Assembly: GCA_009787745.1 (NCBI GenBank) | Contig: WQST01000011.1 | Span: forward strand, 1-25,974 | Direction: 5' to 3' | DNA: 25,974 bases | Source: Lachnospiraceae bacterium | Lineage (GTDB): Bacteria; Bacillota; Clostridia; Lachnospirales; Lachnospiraceae | Translations under genes and position numbers: made by a program | Shown here: piece by piece, positions 7,346 to 15,549 of the stretch | Layout: every line of letters starts with the position of its first letter | Position numbering within the stretch: position 1 is the stretch's first letter | Notes under the pieces: model-generated | The model's input: only the letters and a program-made list of their open reading frames with translations | Databases searched by the model: none | Told to the model about the DNA's origin: nothing

Positions 7346-9055
7346 CTACGATTTAAACCGATGCACCGCATCATTCATAATACCGCTTTGGTCTTTCAGC
7401 CCTTTCATCGCGGCGGTAATCGTTTTTAGGGCTACGGATTGATGCGATTTCGCTTCTTTCATCGTATCCGATGCCGCAACAATCTCGGCCGCCGAACTCT
7501 TAAGTTCGACAATTTGTGAATTGAGGACGTTTTGCTCATTTTGTAAGGATAAAGAAGCGACCACGACGTGCTTAATATCTTCGGCGATTCCTAACAAATA
7601 ATCCATTGATTTCAAAAAGATATCTTTAATTTCAGAAAACTGTAATTGCTGTGCGTGCATCTTTCCCGAAACATCCGATACGGCATTGATCGTCATTTGC
7701 GTTTTTTGGTTGACCTGTTCTAACTGCTCGCTAATCCGGCCCGTTGCCGCCGCCGTATCATTGGCTAATTTTCTAATTTCATTGGCGACTACCGAAAACC
7801 CGCGCCCCGCTTCACCCGCGCGTGATGCTTCGATTGACGCGTTAAGCGCCAGCAAATTCGTTTGCGAAGAAATTTCTTCAATTGTTGTAACAATTGATAC
7901 AATATCATTCGTAATGACACCTAAGTCGGTACTTTGAACCGATACCGTTTCAATCGACGTCTGCGAATCCGCCATAATACCCGCCATAATATTGATGCTT
8001 TTATTCCCGTTTTCAAGCAACTCGATCGTATGCTTGGAAATGTCCGTAATACTGTCCGTATCACGCTTAAGTTCATTAACATCGTTGGAAATTCCGATAA
8101 TAAGTTCGGTACTGTTATTGATATTTTCCGCTTGCAGGCGGACTTGGTGTTCAATATTGTCGCTGGCGTTTTCAAAATCGGTGAAATCGCGGTACAAAGT
8201 ATTCATATTGAAGCTGATATCATCGGATGTCGTGTTGATGGTCTCTGAGATGTTCTTGATATTATTGACAATATCGCGGATGGTCGCCAGTAAACTATTG
8301 ACATTCCCTGCGAGAACTTCCATCTCATCACCTGAATTGATGACAATCTTTTTCGTCAGATCGCCTTCCGAATTAGCGACATCATACATATTATCGCTGA
8401 CGAGTTTAATACTTTTGCTTATTCTTCCCGCGATAAAAGTTGAGCAGATGACCGAAATTAAAAGGCATACCGTAATAATTATGAATAAAGAACTGCTGAT
8501 AATCCTGAGTTGTTCATCCAATTTGTCAGCGGCATAATCGACGCCGACAATTCCGGCGACGCGGTTTCCGTCAAAGATAGGGGCATATGCCGAATAGTAC
8601 TTTCCCCACTCGTCTTCGGTAATATCCTCCTCGGCGACGGACACTCCGGTGAAGGCAATTTTCATCGCGGGATACATTTCATATTCTTCACCAATAGAAG
8701 CGTGTTCGTCATCAGGGACCGCGTCGACGACGAACCGCGTTTCCGTCGCCGAGACATATTCGAGCGTATAAATTGACATCGCACCTGAATTACTGCATAA
8801 CTCTAAAAGTTTTCCCCATATTTTGTTGTATTCTTCCGTATCTTCATCGCCCGCCTCCAGCGCACTATGAGCTTCGGCGTCAATCGACGACGCGGCGATT
8901 TGGGCAAAGGCGATTGCTTTGTCCTTTGTATCTTCCTTAATGTAGTTACCGGTGATGTAGTAGAACGATATACCGATTATAATCGGCATTATTACGCCAA
9001 TAAGCAAAGCAAATAGCAGAATCCTTGATTTGATACTGATTTTTTTTACTTTCAT
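7346..9055 (-). CDS. Methyl-accepting chemotaxis protein with extracellular sensor domain
   Basis: 569 residues. It has a short basic N-terminus, TM1 (about 12-34), an extracellular sensor (35-185) that looks like a Cache-type domain, TM2 (188-209), a HAMP domain (about 211-263) and a cytoplasmic signalling coiled coil. The hairpin tip that contacts CheA/CheW is clear at 388-430: IEEISSQTNLLALNASIEA and RAGEAGRGFSVVANEIRKLA. It would sense an unknown ligand and control CheA. There is no C-terminal CheR-tethering pentapeptide. Start: ATG at 9055 preceded by GGAGG with 6-7 base spacing. It is transcribed divergently from a second chemoreceptor. The downstream htpG promoter begins only about 25 bp after its stop, and I see only a weak AT hairpin there, so some read-through into htpG is possible. 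Confidence 0.95.
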   Translation of the reverse strand: MKVKKISIKSRILLFALLIGVIMPIIIGISFYYITGNYIKEDTKDKAIAFAQIAASSIDAEAHSALEAGDEDTEEYNKIWGKLLELCSNSGAMSIYTLEYVSATETRFVVDAVPDDEHASIGEEYEMYPAMKIAFTGVSVAEEDITEDEWGKYYSAYAPIFDGNRVAGIVGVDYAADKLDEQLRIISSSLFIIITVCLLISVICSTFIAGRISKSIKLVSDNMYDVANSEGDLTKKIVINSGDEMEVLAGNVNSLLATIRDIVNNIKNISETINTTSDDISFNMNTLYRDFTDFENASDNIEHQVRLQAENINNSTELIIGISNDVNELKRDTDSITDISKHTIELLENGNKSINIMAGIMADSQTSIETVSVQSTDLGVITNDIVSIVTTIEEISSQTNLLALNASIEASRAGEAGRGFSVVANEIRKLANDTAAATGRISEQLEQVNQKTQMTINAVSDVSGKMHAQQLQFSEIKDIFLKSMDYLLGIAEDIKHVVVASLSLQNEQNVLNSQIVELKSSAAEIVAASDTMKEAKSHQSVALKTITAAMKGLKDQSGIMNDAVHRFKS

Positions 9056-9101
9056 AAATAACCTCCATCTTTCCCTCTTTTGCCCTATCTTAACTATCGC
9101 T

Positions 9102-9152
9102 GTATGAAAAGCCGCTCAGTGCCCTAAACTGATTTAGAATAACTTTTCATAC
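9102..9152. repeat. Palindromic cloverleaf repeat, copy 3 (shortened)
   Basis: 51 bp bounded by the same ends as the 76-bp elements (GTATGAAAAG and AGAATAACTTTTCATAC). The GC-rich left hairpin is lost and the inner stem is reduced to TCAGT-GCCCTAA-ACTGA. The left 12-bp hairpin arm found beside copies 1 and 2 is absent. If the promoter at 9167-9195 is real, this copy lies in the 5' untranslated leader of the leftward chemoreceptor mRNA. Confidence 0.75.
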
Positions 9153-9166
9153 CGACCCCCACTTAT

Positions 9167-9195
9167 AATATACTAAATTATCGCGAAAAAGTAAA
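9167..9195 (-). promoter_or_regulatory. Putative promoter of the leftward chemoreceptor gene
   Basis: On the minus strand TTTACT, a 17-bp spacer and TATATT give a reasonable sigma-A match about 110 bp upstream of the start at 9055. No sigma-D (flagellar) motif is recognised. Confidence 0.4.
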
Positions 9196-9313
9196 TGAAA
9201 TTCGATTATTATTATGGTTATTTCAATGGTTTGTTTTTGTATATTTTTACCATATATATATTCAGTCATGTTGCTCATGATTGGTGGTTTTAGACAGATT
9301 TTTTGTCCTTAAA

Positions 9314-9342
9314 TTGTTTATTTACGTTTCAGGAGATATAAT
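9314..9342 (+). promoter_or_regulatory. Putative promoter of the rightward chemoreceptor gene
   Basis: TTGTTT, a 17-bp spacer and a perfect TATAAT, about 51 bp upstream of the ATG at 9394. The -35 is weak but the spacing is ideal. No sigma-D motif (TAAA-N15-GCCGATAA) fits here. Confidence 0.5.
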
Positions 9343-9393
9343 CAAAGCAGACTCAAAATTTCTTAAATCGAACTTTTAAAAGGAGGGTTCAAT

Positions 9394-11163
9394 ATGAATT
9401 TTATAAGGAATATCAAGCTCAGAGGAAAACTTTTCGGAGGATTTTCCATCGTCTTAGCATTTATGCTGGTTCTAGCCGCATTCGGAGCATTTAATATTCT
9501 TAGTGTCGACGCCGAATACACATATGCATTGGAATATCCGATGGAACGTATGGAAATATTAAATGACTTTGCCATTTAATTCATGGACGCAAGGCGGATA
9601 CTCAACCGCGGCGGCTTATTTATGAGCGACCCGGTCGATCCGGTCGCAAGTGTAAACAAACTGGCGGCGGAAGCCGAAAAATCACAAGCCAAGCTGGAAG
9701 CCCTGATTACGGATTACCGGGCGAATATCAAGTCAGATCCTCGCATTGACGCAGCCCGCGAAGCAGAACTTTCGGCAGAAATAAGTACTCTCGAAACCGA
9801 AGCGCTTTATTATTACAATTACTATATCGTCGAGGTACTAAAAAATGCCCGTATCGATAACGGAGCAGAAGTTATGCGCCTTGCTTCCGAAAGTTCGGAT
9901 AGCACGAAGAAAGTTGACGCCATCCAGGAAGGGTTAATAGATTCGGCAAAAGACTATATGTGGAATATCAACGCCGAACTTGGCGAACAGTCATTATCGA
10001 CTACCTATACCCTAATCACCTTAGCCGCTGTTGGGTTTGTCTTAAGTATCCTCATTGCCTTTTTAATTTCCGGCTTGATAAGCAAACCGCTTAAAATTAT
10101 CGAGGGTGCCGCGAACAAAATCGCCGAAGGCGACTTAACCGTTGCAATTCCCGCCCAATTACATGACCAAAAAGAAGAACTCGGATCATTAGCCCGCAAT
10201 ATTGAGGCCATGGAAGAAAGTCTCCTGCATACTGTCGCCGGTATCAAAAATTCTACCGATACATTGAGCCACGCCGTTGACAGTACTAATGAGACACTTC
10301 ACGCTTTAAGCGACTGTACGACCGATACTTCCGCCGCAACCCAGGAATTGAGCGCAGGTATGGAAGAAACGGGCGCCAGCGCGGAAGAAATGAATGCAAC
10401 CGCCGCCGAAATCGAAAGAGCCGTTGAAACGGTTGCTGAGAAAGCAGGGGACGGTGCCGCGAAATCAGGCGAAATCCATCACCGTGCCGAAGAACTTAGC
10501 AAGAGTGTTAATAACTCGATCGATAAATCAAACCATATTTTCAGCGAAATCAAAGCTTCTTTGGAAAAAGCGCTTGATGATTCGAAAGCCGTTGACGAGA
10601 TTAACGCCTTGGCTGATGCAATTCTCGGCATTACCAGCCAAACGACATTGTTAGCCCTTAACGCTTCGATTGAAGCCGCCAGAGCCGGCGAAGCAGGACG
10701 CGGATTCGCGGTCGTCGCTAACGAAATCAGCGCCCTTGCCGATAACTCGAAAAATACCGTTACGCAAATTCAAGCTATTACGAAAATTGTTATGTCAGCT
10801 GTTAACGCCTTGGCTGCAAGCTCAACCAACCTGCTTAACTTCGTTTCCGATGATGTCATGAAAGACTACAACGACATGCTTAAAGCGGCTGATTCATACA
10901 ACAGCGACGCCGTCTATATGAGTGATATGACCGGAGATCTAAGTGCTACTTCCGAAGAATTGCTTGCTTCCGTCCAGGTATTAATGCGGGCCATTAGCGA
11001 AGTAGCCGCCGCCGCTCAGGAAGGCGCCAGAACCACCACCAGCGTCGCCGAGCAAGTTAGTGATATATCCAGTAACACCAATACGATTTCCAATAATATC
11101 AAGGAAACAGAAGTATCCGCCAACGAATTGACCAACTTGGTTCAACGGTTTAAATGTGCTTAG
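9394..11163 (+). pseudogene. Methyl-accepting chemotaxis protein interrupted by an in-frame TAA
   Basis: The reading frame starts at 9394 (AAAGGAGGG Shine-Dalgarno) and gives a normal receptor N-terminus with TM1 (FSIVLAFMLVLAAFGAFN). It hits TAA at 9577-9579 and then continues in the same frame to 11163. With the stop bridged the product is 589 residues: TM1, a four-helix-bundle-like ligand domain, TM2 (about 10018-10086, TLAAVGFVLSILIAFLISG), a HAMP domain, then a signalling domain with LLALNASIEAARAGEAGRG around 10650-10700. There is no frameshift and the downstream part is otherwise intact. The ATG at 9583 has no ribosome binding site, so separate expression of the downstream part is unlikely. 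This is either a recent nonsense mutation, a sequencing error or, less likely, stop read-through. TAA excludes selenocysteine and pyrrolysine. A strong terminator follows. Confidence 0.85.
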
Positions 11164-11188
11164 ATTAATGACATACAGTACTGCTCCC

Positions 11189-11219
11189 CTACCCCTCAAA
11201 GCTTGAGGGGTAGTTTTTG
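11189..11219 (+). terminator. Rho-independent terminator after the rightward chemoreceptor
   Basis: A perfect 11-bp stem CTACCCCTCAA / TTGAGGGGTAG with a 3-base loop is followed at once by TTTTTG, 25 bp after the stop codon. Confidence 0.93.
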
Positions 11220-11251
11220 TAAGGATTTCTATATTAACTTTGCGAAATTAG

Positions 11252-11280
11252 TTGATATCCTTTTGTTTGATTGGTATAAT
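11252..11280 (+). promoter_or_regulatory. Sigma-A promoter of the FAD oxidoreductase gene
   Basis: TTGATA, a 17-bp spacer and TATAAT, with TG one base before the -10 (extended -10). It lies 38 bp upstream of the ATG at 11318. Its position also shows that the longer reading frame beginning at 11252 is not the real start. Confidence 0.75.
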
Positions 11281-11317
11281 ATCGTTAAGTACTAATAATA
11301 AGAAAGGACATTGCCTA

Positions 11318-12715
11318 ATGACCTATGATGTAATTATCATCGGCGCGGGCCCTAGTGGGATTTTTTGCGCTTATGAATTAAAGGAACAAAATAAAGACCT
11401 GAAAGTTCTGATAATCGAGAAGGGGCGTTCCATCGAAAAGAGGGGATGTCCGAAACGAAAGACCAATCAGTGTGTCGGTTGCAGTCCGTGTTCGATAACG
11501 ACGGGATTCGCGGGGGCGGGGGCTTTTTCGGATGGCAAACTCTCACTTTCCCCTGATGTCGGCGGTAATCTCCCGACGATTTTGGGATACAGCGAAACGC
11601 TTGATTTAATTAATGAATCCGACCAAATTTATCTGAAATTCGGCGCTGACAAAAGTGTTTACGGGCTTGATAAAGATGAAGAAATCCGTGAAATCCGCAA
11701 AAAAGCCATTAACGCTAATTTGAAACTGGTTGAATGCCCAATCAGGCATTTAGGAACCGAAGAAGGTTACAAAATTTATGCTAAATTACAAAAGCATTTG
11801 CTTGATAACGGCATCGAACTTATGTTCGGTGTAATGGCGGCACAAATTTTAGTCGAAAACGATAGGGCGGTCGGGGTATCAACAGATAAAGGCGATACTT
11901 TTTATGCGAAACATATTGTTTCGGCCGTCGGGCGGGAAGGGGCTGACTGGTTCAAAAATAAATGCGGTGAAATCGGGATCGAAACCAAACCCGGAACGGT
12001 TGATGTCGGTGTTCGGGTCGAGGTTCGCAATGAAATCATGCAATTTTTAAATGAAAACCTCTACGAAGCGAAATTGATTTATCACACCCCGACGTTCGAC
12101 GATAAAGTCAGGACGTTTTGCACGAACCCTTCCGGCGAAGTGGCGACGGAGTACTACGAAGGCGGACTTGCCGTCGTTAACGGACATGCTTATAAATCAG
12201 GCGAATTTAAAACTAACAATACCAATTTCGCGATATTGGTCAGTAAGAATTTTACCAAGCCCTTCAAAACGCCGATCGAATACGGTAAGCAAATCGCGCA
12301 GCTTTCGAACATGCTCTGCGGCGGGCGTATTCTGGTGCAGACCTTCGGCGATTTCCGGCGGGGGCGCCGGACGACGGAGGAGAGATTATGCCGGAATAAC
12401 TTAGTTCCGACCCTTAAAGATGCCATCCCGGGCGATCTGTCTTTAGTTTTTCCGCATCGGATTATGGTTGATATCGAAGAGATGATTCTGGCGCTTGACA
12501 AAATTACCCCCGGGCTTGCCAGTGAAGAGACGTTGCTCTATGGCGTGGAAGTTAAGTTTTATTCCAATAAGGTCATCGTTGATAAGAATTTTGAAACCAG
12601 TATTAAGGGATTATATGCCATCGGCGACGGTGCGGGGATTACCCGCGGATTACAGCAAGCTTCGGCGAACGGCTTAAGCGTTGCGCGCAGTATCAGTCGT
12701 CATTTGTCATCCTGA
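11318..12715 (+). CDS. FAD-dependent dehydrogenase (COG2509 type)
   Basis: 465 residues. The N-terminus is a Rossmann fold with GAGPSG (9-14) and the acidic end of the second strand (LIIEKG) for FAD binding. A second motif near the C-terminus, GLYAIGDGAGITRG, closes the flavin site. Between them is a cysteine cluster, C44-x7-C52-x2-C55-x2-C58, followed by GFAGAGAFSDGKL, characteristic of this family of uncharacterised dehydrogenases. The substrate is unknown. Start chosen at MTYDVIIIG because AAAGGA lies 9-10 bases upstream and the promoter at 11252-11280 excludes the longer frame. The final codons and the stop fall in TGTCATCCTGAGCG, which matches one arm of the hairpin repeat at 5095-5144, so a repeat fragment may have set the end. 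A lipoprotein foldase gene follows after 32 bp. Confidence 0.9.
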   Translation: MTYDVIIIGAGPSGIFCAYELKEQNKDLKVLIIEKGRSIEKRGCPKRKTNQCVGCSPCSITTGFAGAGAFSDGKLSLSPDVGGNLPTILGYSETLDLINESDQIYLKFGADKSVYGLDKDEEIREIRKKAINANLKLVECPIRHLGTEEGYKIYAKLQKHLLDNGIELMFGVMAAQILVENDRAVGVSTDKGDTFYAKHIVSAVGREGADWFKNKCGEIGIETKPGTVDVGVRVEVRNEIMQFLNENLYEAKLIYHTPTFDDKVRTFCTNPSGEVATEYYEGGLAVVNGHAYKSGEFKTNNTNFAILVSKNFTKPFKTPIEYGKQIAQLSNMLCGGRILVQTFGDFRRGRRTTEERLCRNNLVPTLKDAIPGDLSLVFPHRIMVDIEEMILALDKITPGLASEETLLYGVEVKFYSNKVIVDKNFETSIKGLYAIGDGAGITRGLQQASANGLSVARSISRHLSS

Positions 12716-12747
12716 GCGTTTGGGCGTCTTAACTAGGAACTTTTTAA

Positions 12748-13791
12748 ATGAAAAAAATCATTATTCTTCTTTTATTAATATTTATCATTCCGCTTAGTGC
12801 TTGCGGTGAAAAAGACGATACGGATATGAAAGTCGTTTTGACGACAGGGTTTCAGCGGGACGAGGTTTTTCGGATTGAAACTATGTCCTGTTTTTTGCCT
12901 GAAATTTTTGTTTATCTGACGAACGTCCAAAACCAGTACGAAAGTGTTTACGGGCAAAAGATATGGGCGGTTGACTTCGGCGGAACTACGCTTGAGGATA
13001 ATATCAAAGAAACGGCTTTAGCGCAGATCGCGCAAATAAAGACGATGAATCTTTTGGCGGCCAAACATGATATTGCTTTGGATGATGATGAAATCGCGCT
13101 GGCAAAAGAAGCGGCTTTGGATTATTATCTTTCGTTAAGTATGACCGAGATAGACGCGATGGGGCTTACACTTTTAACGATTGAAACTCTTTATTCCGAA
13201 TATGCGCTGGCGGATAAGATTTACAAATACATAATCAAGGATATTAATCCCGAAATCAGTGATGATGAAGCGCGGACGATTACGGTTTGGCATATTCTTA
13301 TCAAGACCTATGCGCTTGACGGAACAGGGATGAAAATCGAATATACGGAATCGGCCAAGGAAGATGCTTTTAACCGTATTAATAACCATCTTGAACAAAT
13401 CAATAACGGCGAGGATTTCGAGAAGGTAATGATGCTTTTCAGTGAGGATGAGCAGTCGGTTTATTCGTTTGGTAAAGGTGATATGGATGAAACCTTTGAG
13501 CAAGCGGCTTTTTTATTAGAGACAGGAGAAGTGAGTGATATCGTCGAAACTGATTTCGGCTATCATATTATTAAGTGTATCAATACTTTTAATCGGGAAG
13601 AAACGGATAATAATAAGATTAAAATTGTCGAAAAAAGGCGGGAGGAAGTGTTCGGGTATGAATACAATGCCTTTCTTAATACTTTAACCCGGAATATTAA
13701 TGATATCCTTTGGGAACAGGTCACTTTTATTAATAACAACGAAGTGACGACGAAGGATTTCTTTGATGTTTATCAGCGGTATTTTCCGTAG
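12748..13791 (+). CDS. PrsA/SurA-like peptidyl-prolyl isomerase lipoprotein
   Basis: 347 residues. A lipoprotein signal peptide (KK, hydrophobic run, lipobox LSAC with Cys19) predicts attachment to the outer face of the membrane. Residues 40-160 form a helical SurA_N-like chaperone region. Residues about 178-280 are a parvulin (PpiC) domain: VWHILIKTY, FGKGDMDETFEQAAFLLETG and VETDFGYHIIKC. The likely role is folding of exported proteins. The start has AGGA 9 bases upstream. It is 32 bp after the FAD dehydrogenase on the same strand and probably co-transcribed with it. Its stop is 25 bp from the stop of the convergent PHP gene, with no clear terminator between. Confidence 0.88.
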   Translation: MKKIIILLLLIFIIPLSACGEKDDTDMKVVLTTGFQRDEVFRIETMSCFLPEIFVYLTNVQNQYESVYGQKIWAVDFGGTTLEDNIKETALAQIAQIKTMNLLAAKHDIALDDDEIALAKEAALDYYLSLSMTEIDAMGLTLLTIETLYSEYALADKIYKYIIKDINPEISDDEARTITVWHILIKTYALDGTGMKIEYTESAKEDAFNRINNHLEQINNGEDFEKVMMLFSEDEQSVYSFGKGDMDETFEQAAFLLETGEVSDIVETDFGYHIIKCINTFNREETDNNKIKIVEKRREEVFGYEYNAFLNTLTRNINDILWEQVTFINNNEVTTKDFFDVYQRYFP

Positions 13792-13816
13792 GTACTATCT
13801 TGCGGTTGTCAATGCT

Positions 13817-14608
13817 TTACTCGTACTCCGTTTCATACAATTCCTTTCCGAAGGGGTCGTACCATTTGAAGCCGTCGGTTAGGAGATAGTCTTGGCGGGA
13901 AAGCAGACTTTTAACAAATTGACCTTCCGCACCGGGAAGGTTTTTGAATGCCATTCCGACGCCCCGCAGGTTGGTGCTGTGGGTGTCGGAACCTGCCGTC
14001 ATGGGGAAATCATGCTCCCTTGCATAAGCTAAGGCTTTGCGGTTATACATTTCTTTTTCGATGTAATGACCGAATTCATTATAGGAAATGCGGTTATAAT
14101 GCGCGCCGTTAATCCATTCGACGGCATCGATATACTCGGGGTTCAGATAAATTTCAGGAATATAATAAGCCTCGCGGAAAGGGTGGGCGTGAACTACAAT
14201 CCCACCTGCGGCATGGACGATTTGGTATTGCTCCTCAATCGAGGCGTTTCTAATTTCCGGGTATTCAAACAAAAAATCAGGCTTAAGACCATGGATCAAA
14301 AATTCCGTGCCGCTATACCCTGCTTCGTAACCCCATAGGACGACAAAGTTATTTTTTTCCCCCCATGAATAAGCTTCCTGGTAACTGAGGATAAAATGCT
14401 TGACCCATTCTTTAAAATAAAGCCGCCGGTTAATCCTCGTATTACCGCCCCAATTGTGTTCGGTTATAACGACACCGCTATAACCCGCTCTTTTGTAGGT
14501 TTTAACCGTCTCAATCGGGTCGTTACCGGCGCAGGCACTGCCTTTGTTCGTATGTACGTGGGTATCAAAAAAATATGGATATTGATTTGGGAGGATGATA
14601 TTTTTCAC
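13817..14608 (-). CDS. PHP-domain metal-dependent phosphoesterase
   Basis: 263 residues. The motifs of a PHP-type TIM-barrel metallohydrolase are present in order: DTHVHT (D15, H17, H19), ITEHNWGG (E50, H51), GYEAG (E95), VVHAHPFRE (H140, H142) and GSDTHST (D208, H210). These would bind two or three metal ions. The substrate is unknown; small phosphoesters or nucleotides are typical of the family. The start is a GTG at 14608, 9 bp after the sigF stop. No good Shine-Dalgarno lies at the usual distance, so translation may be coupled to sigF. As the last gene of the spoIIA cluster it may be expressed during sporulation. Confidence 0.85.
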   Translation of the reverse strand: MKNIILPNQYPYFFDTHVHTNKGSACAGNDPIETVKTYKRAGYSGVVITEHNWGGNTRINRRLYFKEWVKHFILSYQEAYSWGEKNNFVVLWGYEAGYSGTEFLIHGLKPDFLFEYPEIRNASIEEQYQIVHAAGGIVVHAHPFREAYYIPEIYLNPEYIDAVEWINGAHYNRISYNEFGHYIEKEMYNRKALAYAREHDFPMTAGSDTHSTNLRGVGMAFKNLPGAEGQFVKSLLSRQDYLLTDGFKWYDPFGKELYETEYE

Positions 14609-14617
14609 GTTTTAATT

Positions 14618-15331
14618 TTATCCCATTTTCTTCCTCATCGTCAAGAGGATTTTTTTCTCTAGGCGGCTGACTTGGACTTGTGAAATGCCCATAGATACGG
14701 CTACTTCTGTTTGGGTTTTGTCATTGAAATAGCGCATCATGATTAATTTCCGCTCGGAATCGGTAAGTTCTGAAAGCAGTTGTTTAAGCATCATTTTGTT
14801 GATAATTTTATCGACTTTATCGGGATCCGCCAGTTTTTCACCCAGATGTATTTCGTTGCCGTCAGTTTGATAAACGGTTTTGTAAATCGATTCGACTTCC
14901 GCTCCCGCTTCCAACGCCATGACAATATCTTCAGGCATAATCCCTGTTTCGTATGAGAGTTCAATTAAAGTCGCGTCGCGTCCCAGCGTCTGAGCCAGAC
15001 GCTCCGCCGCCAGCTTTACCTTATAGCCGTTTTCTTTCAGCGTTCGGCTGACTTTTATAATTCCGTCGTCACGAAGAAAGCGTTTGATTTCGCCGCTGAT
15101 CATCGGTACGGCATAAGTCGAAAACTTAACATTATAACTCATATTAAAATTATCGATCGCTTTCATTAAACCGATCGTACCGATTTGCACCAGATCGTCA
15201 ATCTCACAGCCGCGTCCGATAAACCGTCTGACAATATGATGAACTAAGCCCATATTTTTTTCAATTAGTACTTCTCGTGCTTCCTTTTCTCCGGCCTGTG
15301 AACGTTCAATCAAAACCGTGAGCTCTTCCAT
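14618..15331 (-). CDS. sigF: RNA polymerase sporulation sigma factor F
   Basis: 237 residues, close in length and motif order to B. subtilis SigF (SpoIIAC). Region 2 has EKNMGLVHHIVRRF, DDLVQIGTIGLMKAID and KFSTYAVPMISGEIKRFLRD. Region 3 covers the middle. Region 4 ends with the helix-turn-helix TQTEVAVSMGISQVQVSRLE. It directs early forespore transcription and is held inactive by SpoIIAB. The ATG at 15331 has only a weak ribosome binding site (GGAGG about 16 bases upstream, AAAG nearer). The 212-bp gap from spoIIAB is much larger than the short spacing seen in B. subtilis and contains repeats, one with a terminator-like hairpin. Confidence 0.97.
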   Translation of the reverse strand: MEELTVLIERSQAGEKEAREVLIEKNMGLVHHIVRRFIGRGCEIDDLVQIGTIGLMKAIDNFNMSYNVKFSTYAVPMISGEIKRFLRDDGIIKVSRTLKENGYKVKLAAERLAQTLGRDATLIELSYETGIMPEDIVMALEAGAEVESIYKTVYQTDGNEIHLGEKLADPDKVDKIINKMMLKQLLSELTDSERKLIMMRYFNDKTQTEVAVSMGISQVQVSRLEKKILLTMRKKMG

Positions 15332-15376
15332 TATTCTTTACACTACCCTCCATACTTACCGTCACCGCGAATTTCT

Positions 15377-15470
15377 CTTTCATGCCTGCCAAGACCCGTG
15401 AATTTGTCGCAAGACGCAAATCCCTTTCACGCCTGCCAAGACCCGCGAATTTGTGCGCCAGCACAAATTT
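15377..15470. repeat. Tandem 47-bp repeat, two units
   Basis: Units 15377-15423 and 15424-15470 share CTTTCAYGCCTGCCAAGACC, then CGYGAATTTGT. A shortened trace of a further unit (ACCGCGAATTTCT) precedes them at about 15365. The second unit ends in the 12-bp hairpin arm joined to the cloverleaf element; the first has only a degenerate hairpin. Copy 1 at 29-70 has a single unit. Confidence 0.7.
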
Positions 15471-15549
15471 GCCGTATGAAAAGTCGCGCTCTGCGCGACT
15501 AGTTATTCTTAATCAGCGTCCTATGCTGATTTAGAATAACTTTTCATAC
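15431..15549. repeat. Palindromic cloverleaf repeat, copy 2 (with left hairpin arm)
   Basis: The core is 15474-15549 (76 bp) with ends GTATGAAAAGT and ACTTTTCATAC. It holds GTCGCGC-TCT-GCGCGAC and a second stem containing AATCAGC...GCTGATT. The left arm is GCGAATTTGTGC (15445-15456) with GCACAAATTTGC (15461-15472). Relative to copy 1, one inner-stem pair changed from G-C to A-T on both sides and another from G-C to G-T, so pairing is kept. On the minus strand the GC hairpin is followed by TTTT. The element lies between spoIIAB and sigF and supplies the spoIIAB stop codon. Confidence 0.85.

Larger units (their letters stand above)
9056..9393. other. Divergent intergenic region between two chemoreceptor genes
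   Basis: 338 bp without a gene. It contains a shortened cloverleaf repeat (9102-9152), one candidate promoter facing each way (9167-9195 and 9314-9342), and the AAAGGAGGG ribosome binding site at 9378-9386 of the rightward gene. The middle part is AT-rich with no other recognisable feature. Confidence 0.7.

Noticed and set aside
7992..8537. 181-codon open frame on the plus strand
   Set aside because: It lies wholly antisense to the chemoreceptor at 7346-9055, has no ribosome binding site or recognisable domain, and is a shadow of that gene's codon use.
9577..9579. Recoded stop (selenocysteine or pyrrolysine)
   Set aside because: The codon is TAA, whereas those amino acids use TGA and TAG.
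9583..11163. Downstream part of the chemoreceptor as an independent gene
   Set aside because: No Shine-Dalgarno or promoter precedes 9583, and the frame is continuous with 9394-9579, so it is one interrupted gene.
15365..15549. CRISPR-like array
   Set aside because: Units are two or three, adjacent without spacers, and contain long palindromes; no cas genes are present.
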